64,000 nt of DNA from DASYFG01 sp036498565 (GCA_036498565.1 DASYFG010000002.1:186001-250000); one strand, 5' to 3'; shown: positions 7,832 through 17,253, counted from the first letter of the stretch. A program made the numbers and translations. The notes: a model not told the origin generated them from the letters alone.

Positions 7832-10079
7832 AACAATTCATATTGATGGTTTTGGCAAGTTCGTCCAACGTGATTTTGATGTTGCGGCAGGCTGGCACGT
7901 GTTTGCGGGGGAGAATGAAGCCGGCAAAAGCACGTTGCGTGCCTTTATTAAAGGCGTTTTATTTGGTTTTCCGAGTGGAAAAGGCGCGGTAAATACTTAT
8001 GAGCCCAAGGAAAAAGGCGCGACGTATGGCGGGAATTTGGTCGTCGAAATTGATGGCGTGACTTACACGATTGCACGCCATCAACGTACCAGTTCAACTT
8101 TGACGGTCATTGCCGATGGTGGATTGGAAATGCCGGATCCGGAAAGCTGGTTGCAACAGCAATTGGGGCAGGTTACGAGTGCGACGTTTGATGCGATTTA
8201 TTATTTTAACCAACAGGATTTAACGCGGATTGTGGGATTGTCTGGCGAAGAATTGCAGCGCACGTTGTTTAGCGTCGGTGCGGTGGACGCCAATGCGTGG
8301 TTAGATGCGCAAAAAGTTTTGCAAAAACAAGCCGATAGTTTATTCAGCGCCAAGTCCCGCACAAAACCGCTGAACAAAGCGTTGAGCGCACTCAGCGCAG
8401 ACGAAGCGGCTTTACAAAATGCGCAAGCGCAACTCGCCCAAACGCGGGACGTCCAAGAAAATTTGGCCGAAAAGCAAGCCGATTTAACGCGAGAACAAAC
8501 CACTTTGACGCAATTGCAAACCGATTTATTGCAGGCGCAACAGCTTGCTCAATTGGTGCCGGTTTATGAACGCGCGCAGGATTTGGCGGCGCAAGTAGCC
8601 ACACAACGCCAAAGTTTGGCAGCGGTTGTACCGGTGACGGTCGACGATGTCCAAAATTTGCAAGTCCAAGCCCGCGAAATCACGGAACTGACTAAACGCG
8701 TTGATGCCTTGAACGATGAGCAACCGTCTGTCAATCAAGCGGAATTGCAGCAATGGACGGGCCGCGCGACGAATTTACGGGCGCAAGTGGATTATGATTT
8801 GCGCGCACAAGCGGATGCGGTTTCGGCACAAGGCGACGTCGTCGCTGATTTGCAGGCCGATTATCAACAGGCCGCACAACTGCCAACTTTTAAAGCGGGT
8901 TGGCTGGTGGCGGGGGCTGGCTTGTTGATTGGCTTGGTAGGGATTTTTTGGCGCTGGCCGTTGATTTTGCTGGGATTAGTCGTTATGGCGGCGGGTATTT
9001 GGTGGCAAATGCAACGCCAGCAGCAGGCACCGGCGCGCGATTTGGGCGCACGTTTGGCACAGGCCGAACAACAGTTGGCAAGTCTAACGCAAGCTTTGCA
9101 GGCCAAACAAGCCGTTGTGGCGCGCGAAATTAGCACGTTAGCCCAAACTTTTGCTTTGCCCATGACACAAACGGAGTGGTTTGCCCAACAAAAGACGGTG
9201 TTGGATGATTTTGAGCAGCTGGTAGCCCAAAATCAGCTGCAACAAAGCCAACAACAAGAACGCACGCAACTCATCGCGCGTTTGCAAGCCGCTCAAACCC
9301 AATTCCAAAGCGACTTGACGCGTTTGCAAGCCACCGAAATTGGGCAATTAACCACGCGTTTACAACAACAAAATCAGTTGCAAACCGCCGTAGCCCAACT
9401 CGACTTATTGCAGGCGCAATTGGGTGATAGCGCCACGCAGGTGGCAGCATTTGACGGCGAAAAGTTGGCCGACTTAACGACAGCGGTGCAAGAAAAGCAA
9501 GCGCAAGTTCAGGATTTGCAACAAACGGTGGCGAATTTAAGTGCGCAAGCCCAACAAATGGTGACTGACGAAACAACCGTCACGTTAGCGCAACAAATCG
9601 CCGACGAACAAACCGCTATTTTGGCCGATTTGCAACACTATTTGACACAAAATTTGGCAGCGAAAACCATCGAACAGACGCTGACGTTAGCTACGCAAGG
9701 GCGTTTCCCGCAAATGCAAGCCCAAGCACAAACAAATTTTGCGCGCTTAACAAACGGCCGCTACACAGAAATTTTGCTGGCGGATAAACAATTACAAGTT
9801 GTCCGCGACGACGCGCAGCGCTTTAACGTGACGGAATTGTCAACCGGCACCCAAGAGCAGCTTTACGTGGCGTTGCGACTGGCATTTGTGGCGGTGATGG
9901 CGGATTTGGTGAATTTGCCGGTGATGATTGATGACAGTTTTGTCAATTTTGACGGCGTGCGCCAACAGGCGATGTTCACTTTATTGGCGGAATTAGCACA
10001 ACACCAACAAATTTTGTACTGGACGGCAAATGTGGATTTTGAAGATACGCGCGCGACAGTGACGCGTTTGGAGGCTTAA
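7821..10079 (+). CDS. yhaN: YhaN-like SMC/Rad50-type ATPase with central membrane segments
   Basis: Partner ATPase of YhaO. Walker A GENEAGKST is at residues 30-38, and Walker B (LPVMIDDSFVNFD) lies near the C-terminus, with a long Gln/Ala-rich coiled coil between. Two adjacent hydrophobic stretches near residues 360-395 (GWLVAGAGLLIGLVGIFW, then PLILLGLVVMAAGIWW) interrupt the coiled coil, so the complex is probably membrane-tethered. 752 residues, somewhat short for the family. SD AAGGAG precedes ATG 7821, inside yhaO. Confidence 0.9.
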   Translation: MQIKTIHIDGFGKFVQRDFDVAAGWHVFAGENEAGKSTLRAFIKGVLFGFPSGKGAVNTYEPKEKGATYGGNLVVEIDGVTYTIARHQRTSSTLTVIADGGLEMPDPESWLQQQLGQVTSATFDAIYYFNQQDLTRIVGLSGEELQRTLFSVGAVDANAWLDAQKVLQKQADSLFSAKSRTKPLNKALSALSADEAALQNAQAQLAQTRDVQENLAEKQADLTREQTTLTQLQTDLLQAQQLAQLVPVYERAQDLAAQVATQRQSLAAVVPVTVDDVQNLQVQAREITELTKRVDALNDEQPSVNQAELQQWTGRATNLRAQVDYDLRAQADAVSAQGDVVADLQADYQQAAQLPTFKAGWLVAGAGLLIGLVGIFWRWPLILLGLVVMAAGIWWQMQRQQQAPARDLGARLAQAEQQLASLTQALQAKQAVVAREISTLAQTFALPMTQTEWFAQQKTVLDDFEQLVAQNQLQQSQQQERTQLIARLQAAQTQFQSDLTRLQATEIGQLTTRLQQQNQLQTAVAQLDLLQAQLGDSATQVAAFDGEKLADLTTAVQEKQAQVQDLQQTVANLSAQAQQMVTDETTVTLAQQIADEQTAILADLQHYLTQNLAAKTIEQTLTLATQGRFPQMQAQAQTNFARLTNGRYTEILLADKQLQVVRDDAQRFNVTELSTGTQEQLYVALRLAFVAVMADLVNLPVMIDDSFVNFDGVRQQAMFTLLAELAQHQQILYWTANVDFEDTRATVTRLEA

Positions 10080-10081
10080 AG

Positions 10082-11062
10082 ATGAAAAATTTACGCGAAT
10101 TTACTGAAAATGAAACGGTGCAAACTTTTGCGTTGATCAAAAGCGCCGATCTGCGCATGACCAAAACGGGCAAGCCGTACTTGAGTTTTGTCTTCACGGA
10201 TCGCTCGGGTGATTTGCCGGGCAATCTTTGGGATGCCACCGACAAACAAACGCAAGAACTAACGGCCGGCACGGTCGTGTTTATCGACGCGCTGCGGACT
10301 TCTTATAAAGATCAACCGCAACTGAACTTGAATGCAGTCCGTTTACCAAATGAAGGTGAGCCCAACGATCCGGCGGATTTCACGCAACATGGTCCGATGA
10401 AAACCGCAGACATGCAAAGTGAAGTGAATGATTTGCTGTTGGCGATTATCAATCCAACGTGGAATCGTTTGGTGCGCAAGTTGTTCAGCCAGTATCATGA
10501 GGCTTTTTTCAAGCACCCAGCTGCCAAAGCCAATCATCATGCTTTTGCGGGTGGACTTGGCTTTCATACGTTGTCGATTGCCCGTTTGGCCCGTAGTGTT
10601 GCCAAACAATATCCGCAAGTCAACGAAGAGTTGCTGCTGGCAGGCGCACTCTTGCACGATTTGGGCAAAGTAATTGAATTGAGCGGGCCAGTCGGCACGC
10701 AATACACGTTAGCTGGCAATTTGATTGGCCACATTATTTTAATTGATGAGCAAATTGTCTTAGCGGCGCGTGAGTTGAATTTTGATTTGCAAAGTGAAGA
10801 CATGATTTTGCTACGCCATGTTGTTTTGGCGCACCATGGTTTGCTTGAGTACGGTTCGCCCGTGCGGCCACAAGTCATGGAAGCCGAAGTGTTGCACCAA
10901 TTGGACAATATTGACGCCGGCATTCAAATGATGACGTCTGCTTTGGCACCAACTGACGCTGGTCAATTTTCTGAGCGCGTCTTTGGTTTGGATGGCCGTA
11001 AGTTCTACCAACCAGAAAGTGCTGCCCAACAAACGACCCCAGATTCAAGTCGTTTGTTCTAA
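10082..11062 (+). CDS. yhaM: 3'-5' exoribonuclease YhaM (OB-fold plus HD domain)
   Basis: YhaM/CBF1 family nuclease acting on short RNA 3' ends and single-stranded DNA. The N-terminal OB-fold covers about residues 15-95; the HD domain follows, with HHAFAGGLGFHTLS and LLHDLGK as metal-binding motifs. 326 residues, within the usual range. It begins 2 nt after the yhaN stop with TTGGAGG just upstream, as the third gene of the operon. A bidirectional terminator shared with convergent prsA ends the operon. Confidence 0.93.
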   Translation: MKNLREFTENETVQTFALIKSADLRMTKTGKPYLSFVFTDRSGDLPGNLWDATDKQTQELTAGTVVFIDALRTSYKDQPQLNLNAVRLPNEGEPNDPADFTQHGPMKTADMQSEVNDLLLAIINPTWNRLVRKLFSQYHEAFFKHPAAKANHHAFAGGLGFHTLSIARLARSVAKQYPQVNEELLLAGALLHDLGKVIELSGPVGTQYTLAGNLIGHIILIDEQIVLAARELNFDLQSEDMILLRHVVLAHHGLLEYGSPVRPQVMEAEVLHQLDNIDAGIQMMTSALAPTDAGQFSERVFGLDGRKFYQPESAAQQTTPDSSRLF

Positions 11063-11063
11063 C

Positions 11064-11096
11064 AAAAAAACCACTCAATAGAAGAGTGGTTTTTTT
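11064..11096. terminator. Bidirectional terminator between yhaM and prsA
   Basis: ACCACTC (11070-11076) pairs with GAGTGGT (11084-11090), flanked by A7 and T7 runs. It can serve both convergent genes. Confidence 0.88.
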
Positions 11097-11098
11097 GT

Positions 11099-12019
11099 TT
11101 ACTTTGATGAAGATGAACTGCTTGAATCAACGCCAGCAGTCATATAAGTGTTCAATACGTTCTTCAAATCGCTGTCTTTGATAGACACATCATTGGCGCG
11201 CAAAATCTTGCCGATAATGCCTTGAATAGCCGTTGAGTTGCTTGAATCATTCATGAAGTCGTTGACGATTTGATCCGTCAAGGCTGACTTCACAGAAGAT
11301 TCGCTGCCTTTTTTCGCTTCGCTCAACAATTTAACAACGTAGAAATTACCATCAGCACCTTCAACCGGTGCGGTGGTGTACTTGCCGGCATCCAACTTCC
11401 AACCGGCGGTTTTCACATTACTGTCAACGGTGGTTGTGTCAGTTGACGTGAAGGCTGACAGCTTACCCTTGGCTGATTTTGAATCATCCTTTGAGTACTT
11501 CGTCACCGCATCATCAAAGCTCATGCCACCGTTGATTGCGTCGATGGCTTTTTGTGCGTCAGCTTTCGTAGTTGTTTGGATGATTTGCAATTCAGTTGAC
11601 GCGTGATAATCTTTGTAGGCCGCGTCCAATTGCTTTTGGGTGACCTTGTAGTTGTCTTTGATAGCAGCTTCTGTCAACAAGTTGTTTTTGATACTGTCTT
11701 CAAATTGCTTTTCGGTCATGTTAGATTGCGCCAACATGGTGTTAAAGCTGTCGCCGTATTGGGCCTTTTGTTCGGTAACCGCTGCGTCAACGTCTTTGGC
11801 TTGCACTTTATCACCATATTCGTGGGCCAAAACTTTGTTAATCACCATGTTAGCAAATAATTGTTGGCCAGAAGTTGACGTTTTCATACTTGAATAAAAT
11901 TGCGCTTCCGTAATTTTACCCGCTTTTGACGTTGCCAAAGTTTTTGAAGAGTTGAACGTCAAAAACAACAAACCAGCCAAGAAAATGAGCACCAAAGCGC
12001 TCCAAAAAATTTTACGCAT
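11099..12019 (-). CDS. prsA: PrsA-like foldase (peptidyl-prolyl isomerase) without lipobox
   Basis: Extracytoplasmic foldase that helps secreted proteins mature at the membrane-wall interface. The ATG at 12019 gives a normal export segment (MRKIFWSALVLIFLAGLLFLT), and AAAGGA lies 10 nt upstream. A start at 12043 would precede that SD. The parvulin-like region spans about residues 140-240, and the C-terminus ends in poly-Ser. Classical PrsA is a lipoprotein, but there is no Cys near the hydrophobic segment here, so the protein is probably held by an uncleaved transmembrane anchor. Confidence 0.88.
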   Translation of the reverse strand: MRKIFWSALVLIFLAGLLFLTFNSSKTLATSKAGKITEAQFYSSMKTSTSGQQLFANMVINKVLAHEYGDKVQAKDVDAAVTEQKAQYGDSFNTMLAQSNMTEKQFEDSIKNNLLTEAAIKDNYKVTQKQLDAAYKDYHASTELQIIQTTTKADAQKAIDAINGGMSFDDAVTKYSKDDSKSAKGKLSAFTSTDTTTVDSNVKTAGWKLDAGKYTTAPVEGADGNFYVVKLLSEAKKGSESSVKSALTDQIVNDFMNDSSNSTAIQGIIGKILRANDVSIKDSDLKNVLNTYMTAGVDSSSSSSSK

Positions 12020-12072
12020 GTTTAAAAAATCCTTTATTGTCAAAATTCAATTGTCACTATCATAACACAAAA

Positions 12073-12309
12073 TTACGAGCGGTGATATTTTTCCAATTCA
12101 TTTTGAATCGCTTGTTTTTCTTGGGCGATGCGTTCGTAGTGCCCTTGATTTTTGAATTGGAACGCATTGACGCTGGTTTGAATATCAGCGAGCGTGGCTT
12201 GCGTGTCGGCAACACTGCTTTTGAGCGTGTCGAGTTCGCTTTGCAACTTCGTGCGGTGGTCGTTTAATGTTTTGAGATCTGTCATGAAACCTTTAATATT
12301 ATCAAACAT
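12073..12309 (-). CDS. Small coiled-coil protein between hit and prsA
   Basis: A 78-residue, almost entirely helical hydrophilic protein with heptad-like patterning (KLQSELDTLKSSVADTQATL), no signal peptide and no Cys. It starts 2 nt after the hit stop on the minus strand, so hit, this gene and prsA look like one operon. Small YtxH/YhaI-like proteins occur at the same place in other Firmicutes, but I do not recognise a named family with confidence and assign no function. Confidence 0.75.
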   Translation of the reverse strand: MFDNIKGFMTDLKTLNDHRTKLQSELDTLKSSVADTQATLADIQTSVNAFQFKNQGHYERIAQEKQAIQNELEKYHRS

Positions 12310-12311
12310 TT

Positions 12312-12734
12312 TTAGTCCTCCAATTGTGATGCAATACTATCTGCCAAAATTTGGTAAGCTTCGTCGTTATAATCAGCGCTGTGATCGCCAGTTGGAATGA
12401 TCACGGCGTCATCAGCATAGCGCGGAATTAAATGAAAATGCGAGTGGAAAATGCTTTGACCCGCACCAGCTTCGTTATTAGAAAGAATATTGATGCCGAT
12501 AATCGCGTCGTCACTTGCTTTAATCGCGCGGGCAATTTTAGGTAATTTCCCCAAAACACGTGCGGCAGTTTGGTCATCGTAACCGTAAATATCTTGAATA
12601 TCTTGCTTCGGCACCAAAAGCGTGTGACCCGGCGTCAACTGACTAATATCCAGAAATGCCAGCACATCGTCATCTTCATAAACCGTATAATTCGGAATTT
12701 CTCCGGCAATGATTTTGTCAAAAATATCTGTCAT
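12312..12734 (-). CDS. hit: HIT family nucleotide hydrolase
   Basis: Histidine-triad protein that hydrolyses nucleotide phosphoramidate-type substrates. The H-x-H-x-H signature is FHSHFHLIPRY, and the N-terminal block MTDIFDKIIAGEIP is typical. The start at 12734 is chosen because GGGAGG lies 7 nt upstream; the in-frame ATG at 12740 would be only 1 nt from that SD. 140 residues. First gene of the minus-strand hit/coiled-coil/prsA group. Confidence 0.93.
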   Translation of the reverse strand: MTDIFDKIIAGEIPNYTVYEDDDVLAFLDISQLTPGHTLLVPKQDIQDIYGYDDQTAARVLGKLPKIARAIKASDDAIIGINILSNNEAGAGQSIFHSHFHLIPRYADDAVIIPTGDHSADYNDEAYQILADSIASQLED

Positions 12735-12764
12735 GCGCATGCCTCCCAGCGGGTATTTTGTTCT

Positions 12765-12776
12765 TTTATTGTAGCA
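12765..12776 (-). promoter_or_regulatory. Promoter -10 of the hit operon
   Basis: On the minus strand TGC-TACAAT (hexamer = plus 12768-12773), an extended -10 about 34 nt upstream of the hit start codon. A -35 is not obvious. Confidence 0.6.
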
Positions 12777-12859
12777 CAGTTTCACTTTGGCGTAGTGAAA
12801 AGGGCATGTTGGTGGGTGCATAAAAAATAAGTGCGCAAGTTTTGACCACTGTCACATGG

Positions 12860-12888
12860 TTGACATACATATTTGCTATAGTAACAAT
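12860..12888 (+). promoter_or_regulatory. Probable promoter of the GH25 muramidase gene
   Basis: A perfect TTGACA at 12860-12865, with TAACAAT near 12882-12888 at 16-17 nt. It lies downstream of the longest possible start (12842), which argues for the GTG start at 12917. Confidence 0.5.
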
Positions 12889-12916
12889 GATATTTCTAGA
12901 AAGTTGGTGTAGTGGT

Positions 12917-14620
12917 GTGGTGAAGCGCGGCTTAAAATTTGTTCTGATTCTTGTTGGTGGTTTGCTGCTGAGTGTGTTTGGTGTGCCGAAAATTTCAGCA
13001 GCGTTAACTGCGGGAAGTAGTAACTTACCTGCAACAGATGTGGTGGATGTTTCGTCACATCAAGGCACGATTTCAGTGGCTGATTTTAAAAAAATGAAGT
13101 CCTACGGTGTCAAAGCAGTCATTGTGAAATTAACGGAATACACGACTTATCAGAATAGTAAGTACGCTCCCAGCCAAATTGCTAACGCAAAAGCTGCGGG
13201 TTTGAAAGTTGGTGTTTATCACTATAGTTGGTTTACAACAACTGCACAAGCGCAGGCCGAAGCAAAATATTTTGTGACATATACGCAAAAATTAGGTTTG
13301 CCAAAAGATACATTAATGGTGGATGATCTGGAAGACACCTACACGAAAACGAATGATGTGATACAGAAAAAAGCGGATGTCACTGCGAATGCCAAGGCTT
13401 TTTATAATCAAATAAAAGCGGCGGGTTACACCAACCAAGCGTTATACACTAATCCAAGTTATCAAACAAGTACGGCATTAAACTTTAGTTTTATTGGTAA
13501 CAAACATGTTTGGATGTCTCAATGGCCAGCTAATCCTAGTGGAAAAAATTTGTTACAAACTAGCTTTGGGATGTGGCAATGGAGCGATAGCGTTAATTTC
13601 CCCGGTGTCACGGGTGGTCCATTTGATGTTTCTGTCGACTACGGGCTATTCCCACCAGTCGTCACCTATAAATACACCAATGCCAAAACCGGCAAACAAA
13701 TTGGCAGTACGGTAAAAAGCTATACAGCAGGACAAACAGCCACGCCAGTAACACCCGCTATTGCCGGCTACACAACACCAACTGTAAAGCCAATTACAGT
13801 TGGTAATGCAAATCAAACCGTTACGATTGCGTATACACCCAAAACGGTCACAACAACTTACAAATACGTCAATGCGAAAAACGGCAAAATTCTAAAGTCG
13901 GTCCCAACAAAGTACTACACAGGTCAAACCGTGACAGACACTTTACCTGATTTTACAGGCTACACAAAACCAAAAGCCGCAACATTTACGCAACCAGCTA
14001 CCGCCCAAACGCGCACAATTAAGTACACGCCAAAAACCTATACAACCGCTTATACCTACATCGATAAGCGAACAAACAAGGTGCTAAAAAAGGTATCACA
14101 GAAGTACTATTTTGATCAAAAAGTAACCACGTACCGTCCAGCAATCAAAGGCTACACCGCGCCTGCGGCAACAAGTTTCACCATGAATACTAGCGCAGCT
14201 GCCACCAAGCGAACGGTTAAGTATGCGAAAAATCAGACAGTGACTTACAAATATGTGGATAGTCGTTCAAATAAAGTCGTTAAAACTGTGACAAAAACCT
14301 ATTATGATGGTCAGAAGGTCAAAACATATTTGCCAGGTATCACGGGCTATCAGGCGCCTAAAGTAACGACTTTTACAGTGCCAAATAAAAATACGACCCG
14401 CACGGTAAAATACACGCCAAAAACATACACGGTGACTTACAAATATATCAACGCCAAAACTGGCCACACAATCGCTAAAAACAAGCAAGTGAAGGTGTAT
14501 TATAACCGCAAAACAACGCCTGTCGTTGCCAAAATTGCCCACTACAAAGCAGCAAAAGTCAGCGCATTAACGGTAAAAAAGAACACAACGTACACAATTA
14601 AGTACACTTACAGCAAATAG
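12917..14620 (+). CDS. Secreted GH25 muramidase with five C-terminal MucBP-like repeats
   Basis: Cell-wall lysozyme exported by a signal peptide (about residues 1-28, ending FGVPKISA). Start GTG 12917 (or 12920) is chosen because it directly precedes VKRGLKFVL and lies below a TTGACA promoter. The GH25 domain runs from VVDVSSHQG (catalytic Asp region, about 44) through MVDDLED to DVSVDYG. Five repeats of about 65 residues follow, each with TYKYxNAKTGK and ITGY-type blocks, and should bind the cell surface. No LPxTG motif. Codons are richer in A than in neighbouring genes. Confidence 0.88.
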   Translation: MVKRGLKFVLILVGGLLLSVFGVPKISAALTAGSSNLPATDVVDVSSHQGTISVADFKKMKSYGVKAVIVKLTEYTTYQNSKYAPSQIANAKAAGLKVGVYHYSWFTTTAQAQAEAKYFVTYTQKLGLPKDTLMVDDLEDTYTKTNDVIQKKADVTANAKAFYNQIKAAGYTNQALYTNPSYQTSTALNFSFIGNKHVWMSQWPANPSGKNLLQTSFGMWQWSDSVNFPGVTGGPFDVSVDYGLFPPVVTYKYTNAKTGKQIGSTVKSYTAGQTATPVTPAIAGYTTPTVKPITVGNANQTVTIAYTPKTVTTTYKYVNAKNGKILKSVPTKYYTGQTVTDTLPDFTGYTKPKAATFTQPATAQTRTIKYTPKTYTTAYTYIDKRTNKVLKKVSQKYYFDQKVTTYRPAIKGYTAPAATSFTMNTSAAATKRTVKYAKNQTVTYKYVDSRSNKVVKTVTKTYYDGQKVKTYLPGITGYQAPKVTTFTVPNKNTTRTVKYTPKTYTVTYKYINAKTGHTIAKNKQVKVYYNRKTTPVVAKIAHYKAAKVSALTVKKNTTYTIKYTYSK

Positions 14621-14627
14621 CAACACG

Positions 14628-14656
14628 AAGCACAGCGACTTTAAGCTGTGCTTTTT
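14628..14656 (+). terminator. Terminator after the GH25 gene
   Basis: AAGCACAGC (14628-14636) pairs with GCTGTGCTT (14645-14653), followed by a T run. Confidence 0.87.
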
Positions 14657-14750
14657 GTTTTGTAACAATCCGCCTTTACTATATGTTTACAATACAATTT
14701 ATGTTAAAATAATTCCTTGCGTGGTAGTTTTTAAAAATAAGGAGTACATC

Positions 14751-15476
14751 ATGTCAACGATGTCAAAATCTGCATTCCGCGAAGTGTGGTATGCAGTTTT
14801 GCCGCTATTTGTGAGTTATTTACCATTAGGGCTTGCGAGCGGTATTTTATTACAATCCGTCAATTTCAACGTTGTGCAAACGTTGTTGATTTCGGTTTTG
14901 GTTTTCTCCGGTGGTGCCCAATTTTTGGTGGTGTCACTGCTAGCGGCAAGTAGTTCATTTGGAACAATCTTAGCGATGGTTTTCTTTTTGGAATTACGAT
15001 ATGCGTTGCTTGGGGCGAGTTTGTCGCGCTATTTCAAGCAAGCATCGACACCGTTTTTGGCGATTTTTTCCCAATCCATGAACGATGAAAACTATGCCGT
15101 CAACCATTTGAAATTCATCACAGACGAACTCTGGGATGGGCGCAAAGCGTTGTATGTCAACTGGTTGTCGATGTTGTCATGGGTGCTAGGCAACGTGATT
15201 GGTACGTTGGGTGGTGCGCATTTGAAAATGGACAGCAGCTTAGTTCACTTTGCGTTGACGTCAATGTTTGTTTATATGTTGATCATGCAAGTTAAAAACA
15301 AAAAGCGTTTGGTGGCAGCGGTTGTTTCAGCCATTTTATCAGTCGTGTTGATGATGCTGATTAAAAATACGTTCGGCATTGTTTTGGCGACTATCGTGGC
15401 TTCTTATGCTGGTCACAGCTTTGAACAATGGCAACACAAGCGACGTGATGCGCGTCAGGCAGGTGAAATTCAATGA
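14751..15476 (+). CDS. azlC: AzlC family branched-chain amino acid exporter subunit
   Basis: Large subunit of the AzlCD exporter for branched-chain amino acids and analogues. 241 residues with several hydrophobic segments and the AzlC pattern PLGLASGILLQ and VFSGGAQFLVVSLL. The start at 14751 has AAGGAG upstream; a longer reading from 14655 adds an AT-rich unrelated segment. The last 4 nt overlap azlD, consistent with coupled translation of the two subunits. Confidence 0.92.
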   Translation: MSTMSKSAFREVWYAVLPLFVSYLPLGLASGILLQSVNFNVVQTLLISVLVFSGGAQFLVVSLLAASSSFGTILAMVFFLELRYALLGASLSRYFKQASTPFLAIFSQSMNDENYAVNHLKFITDELWDGRKALYVNWLSMLSWVLGNVIGTLGGAHLKMDSSLVHFALTSMFVYMLIMQVKNKKRLVAAVVSAILSVVLMMLIKNTFGIVLATIVASYAGHSFEQWQHKRRDARQAGEIQ

Positions 15477-15793
15477 GTTCGTCAGAAATTTATTTGTTAA
15501 TTATTGGTTTGTTTCTTGCGGCATACTTGCCGCGCTTGGTGCCTATTTTTTATTTCTCAAAACGAGAAGTGCCAAGCTGGTTTCATGAATGGATGAAATA
15601 CGTCCCAATCACGTTGTTTGCGGCGTTGGTCTCCAAAGATGTGTTCATTCATGGCACGGACTTTGTTTGGAGTTGGGCGCATGTGATCACCGTTTTGGTG
15701 GTCTTTGGTGTTGCTTATAAAACACGTTCAATGGTCATTTCAGTAATTGTTGGTTTGTTAACAATTTATTTGACCACGATGTTACTTGGTTAA
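15473..15793 (+). CDS. azlD: AzlD family exporter subunit
   Basis: Small membrane subunit (106 residues, about four transmembrane segments) paired with AzlC for branched-chain amino acid export. The family block YLPRLVPIFYFSKREVPSW is near residues 21-39. The ATGA overlap with azlC fixes the operon. Confidence 0.9.
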   Translation: MSSSEIYLLIIGLFLAAYLPRLVPIFYFSKREVPSWFHEWMKYVPITLFAALVSKDVFIHGTDFVWSWAHVITVLVVFGVAYKTRSMVISVIVGLLTIYLTTMLLG

Positions 15794-15800
15794 TCCGGCG

Positions 15801-15829
15801 CACGATTTGTGAAAGCAGATCGTGTTTTT
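15801..15829 (+). terminator. Terminator after azlCD
   Basis: CACGAT (15801-15806) pairs with ATCGTG (15819-15824), followed by T5. Confidence 0.78.
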
Positions 15830-15854
15830 ATTTTGCCAAAAACGGCTTTGATGA

Positions 15855-15883
15855 TTTATCTTTTGGTAGCAAAGCGGTATAAT
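15855..15883 (+). promoter_or_regulatory. Promoter of pgk
   Basis: TATAAT at 15878-15883 with TTTATC 17 nt upstream. The pgk SD (TTTGGAGG) and ATG 15916 follow. Confidence 0.62.
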
Positions 15884-15915
15884 GGACTATAGAAAAAATT
15901 TGGAGGCTAGCATTC

Positions 15916-17130
15916 ATGGCTAAGTTGACCGTTGCAGATTTGCAACTTGCAGGTAAAAAAGTATTGATGCGCGTTGATTTTAACGTGCCGTTGAAAGATG
16001 GTGTTATTGGAAACGACAATCGTATCGTGGCGGCTTTGCCTACGATCAAGTACGTGTTGGAACAAGGCGGTCGTTTGGTTTTGTTCTCACACTTGGGTCG
16101 TATTAAGTCTGAAGATGACAAAGCGAGTTTGTCATTGAAGCCAGTGGCAACGCGTTTGAGCGAATTGTTGGATCAAGATGTTGTTTTCGTTCCACAAACA
16201 CGTGGTGCAGAATTGGAAGCAGCGGTTGCTGCTTTGAATGATGGTCAAGTTTTGTTGGTTGAAAACACGCGTTTTGAAGACGTGGTTAACGGCGAAGAAG
16301 TGAAGAACGAATCAAAGAACAACCCTGAATTGGGCGCTTACTGGGCCGGTTTGGGTGATGACATCTTTGTTAACGACGCTTTTGGTACGGCCCACCGTGC
16401 GCACGCGTCTAACGTTGGGATTTCAGCAAACGTGTCACAAGCTGCCGCTGGTTTCTTGATGGAAAAGGAAATCAAGTTCTTGGGTGAAGCCGTGGCGAAT
16501 CCAGTGCGTCCATTCGTTGCCATCATCGGTGGTGCAAAGGTTTCTGACAAAATCGAAATCGTGAAGTCATTGTTGAACAAAGCTGACAAAGTGATTGTCG
16601 GTGGTGGCATGGCGTACACATTCGACGTGGCCAATGGTAAGTCAATCGGTAACTCATTGTTTGAAGCCGACAAAGTTGATTTGGCTAAGGAATTGATTGC
16701 TGAAGCTGGCGACAAATTGGTTTTGCCAACAGATGCTTTGGCAGCGGATGCATTCAACAACGACGCTGACACTTACGTGGCGGCTGACGGCATCAAAGAC
16801 GGTTACATGGGCTTGGATATCGGACCTGCGTCTGTGGACTTGTTCAAAGACGTTTTGAAGGACGCGAAGACAGTTGTTTGGAACGGCCCAATGGGTGTGT
16901 TTGAAATGCCTAACTTTGCGAAGGGAACTTTGGCAATCGGTGAAGAATTAGTTAAAGTGACCAAAGAAAACGGCGCAACAACAATCGTTGGTGGTGGTGA
17001 TTCAACAGCCGCTGTGCAACAATTGGGTGTTGCTGACCAATTGAGCCACATCTCAACGGGTGGTGGCGCATCATTGGAATATCTTGAAGGTAAGGAATTA
17101 CCTGGTATTGCCGCAATTTCTGACAAGTAA
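15916..17130 (+). CDS. pgk: Phosphoglycerate kinase
   Basis: Glycolytic enzyme making ATP and 3-phosphoglycerate from 1,3-bisphosphoglycerate and ADP. 404 residues. The N-terminal signature VLMRVDFNVPLKDG, the substrate-binding LFSHLGR and the C-terminal nucleotide motif TTIVGGGDSTAAV are all present. Codon use is strongly biased (GGT, AAC, AAG, TTG), as in the other highly expressed genes here. Monocistronic, with its own promoter and terminator; gap is not adjacent. Confidence 0.97.
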   Translation: MAKLTVADLQLAGKKVLMRVDFNVPLKDGVIGNDNRIVAALPTIKYVLEQGGRLVLFSHLGRIKSEDDKASLSLKPVATRLSELLDQDVVFVPQTRGAELEAAVAALNDGQVLLVENTRFEDVVNGEEVKNESKNNPELGAYWAGLGDDIFVNDAFGTAHRAHASNVGISANVSQAAAGFLMEKEIKFLGEAVANPVRPFVAIIGGAKVSDKIEIVKSLLNKADKVIVGGGMAYTFDVANGKSIGNSLFEADKVDLAKELIAEAGDKLVLPTDALAADAFNNDADTYVAADGIKDGYMGLDIGPASVDLFKDVLKDAKTVVWNGPMGVFEMPNFAKGTLAIGEELVKVTKENGATTIVGGGDSTAAVQQLGVADQLSHISTGGGASLEYLEGKELPGIAAISDK

Positions 17131-17134
17131 GCTC

Positions 17135-17165
17135 AAAAAAGCACTTCGCTGTGAAGTGCTTTTTT
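17135..17165 (+). terminator. Terminator after pgk
   Basis: AAAGCACTTC pairs with GAAGTGCTTT around a 5-nt loop, followed by a T run. Confidence 0.88.
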
Positions 17166-17182
17166 CTTTCAAGACATATCCT

Positions 17183-17211
17183 TTGACAAAAAGTAAGTAA
17201 CGCGGTAATCT
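17183..17211 (+). promoter_or_regulatory. Promoter of the 17254 oxidoreductase
   Basis: TTGACA (17183-17188), 17-nt spacer, TAATCT (17206-17211). Confidence 0.7.
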
Positions 17212-17253
17212 TATCTTGTATTAAAAAAAGTAACAAGAAAAGAGGAACGAACA

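Noticed and set aside
12842..12916. Longer GH25 start at 12842
   Set aside because: The added residues precede a second hydrophobic signal segment and the region contains the TTGACA promoter.
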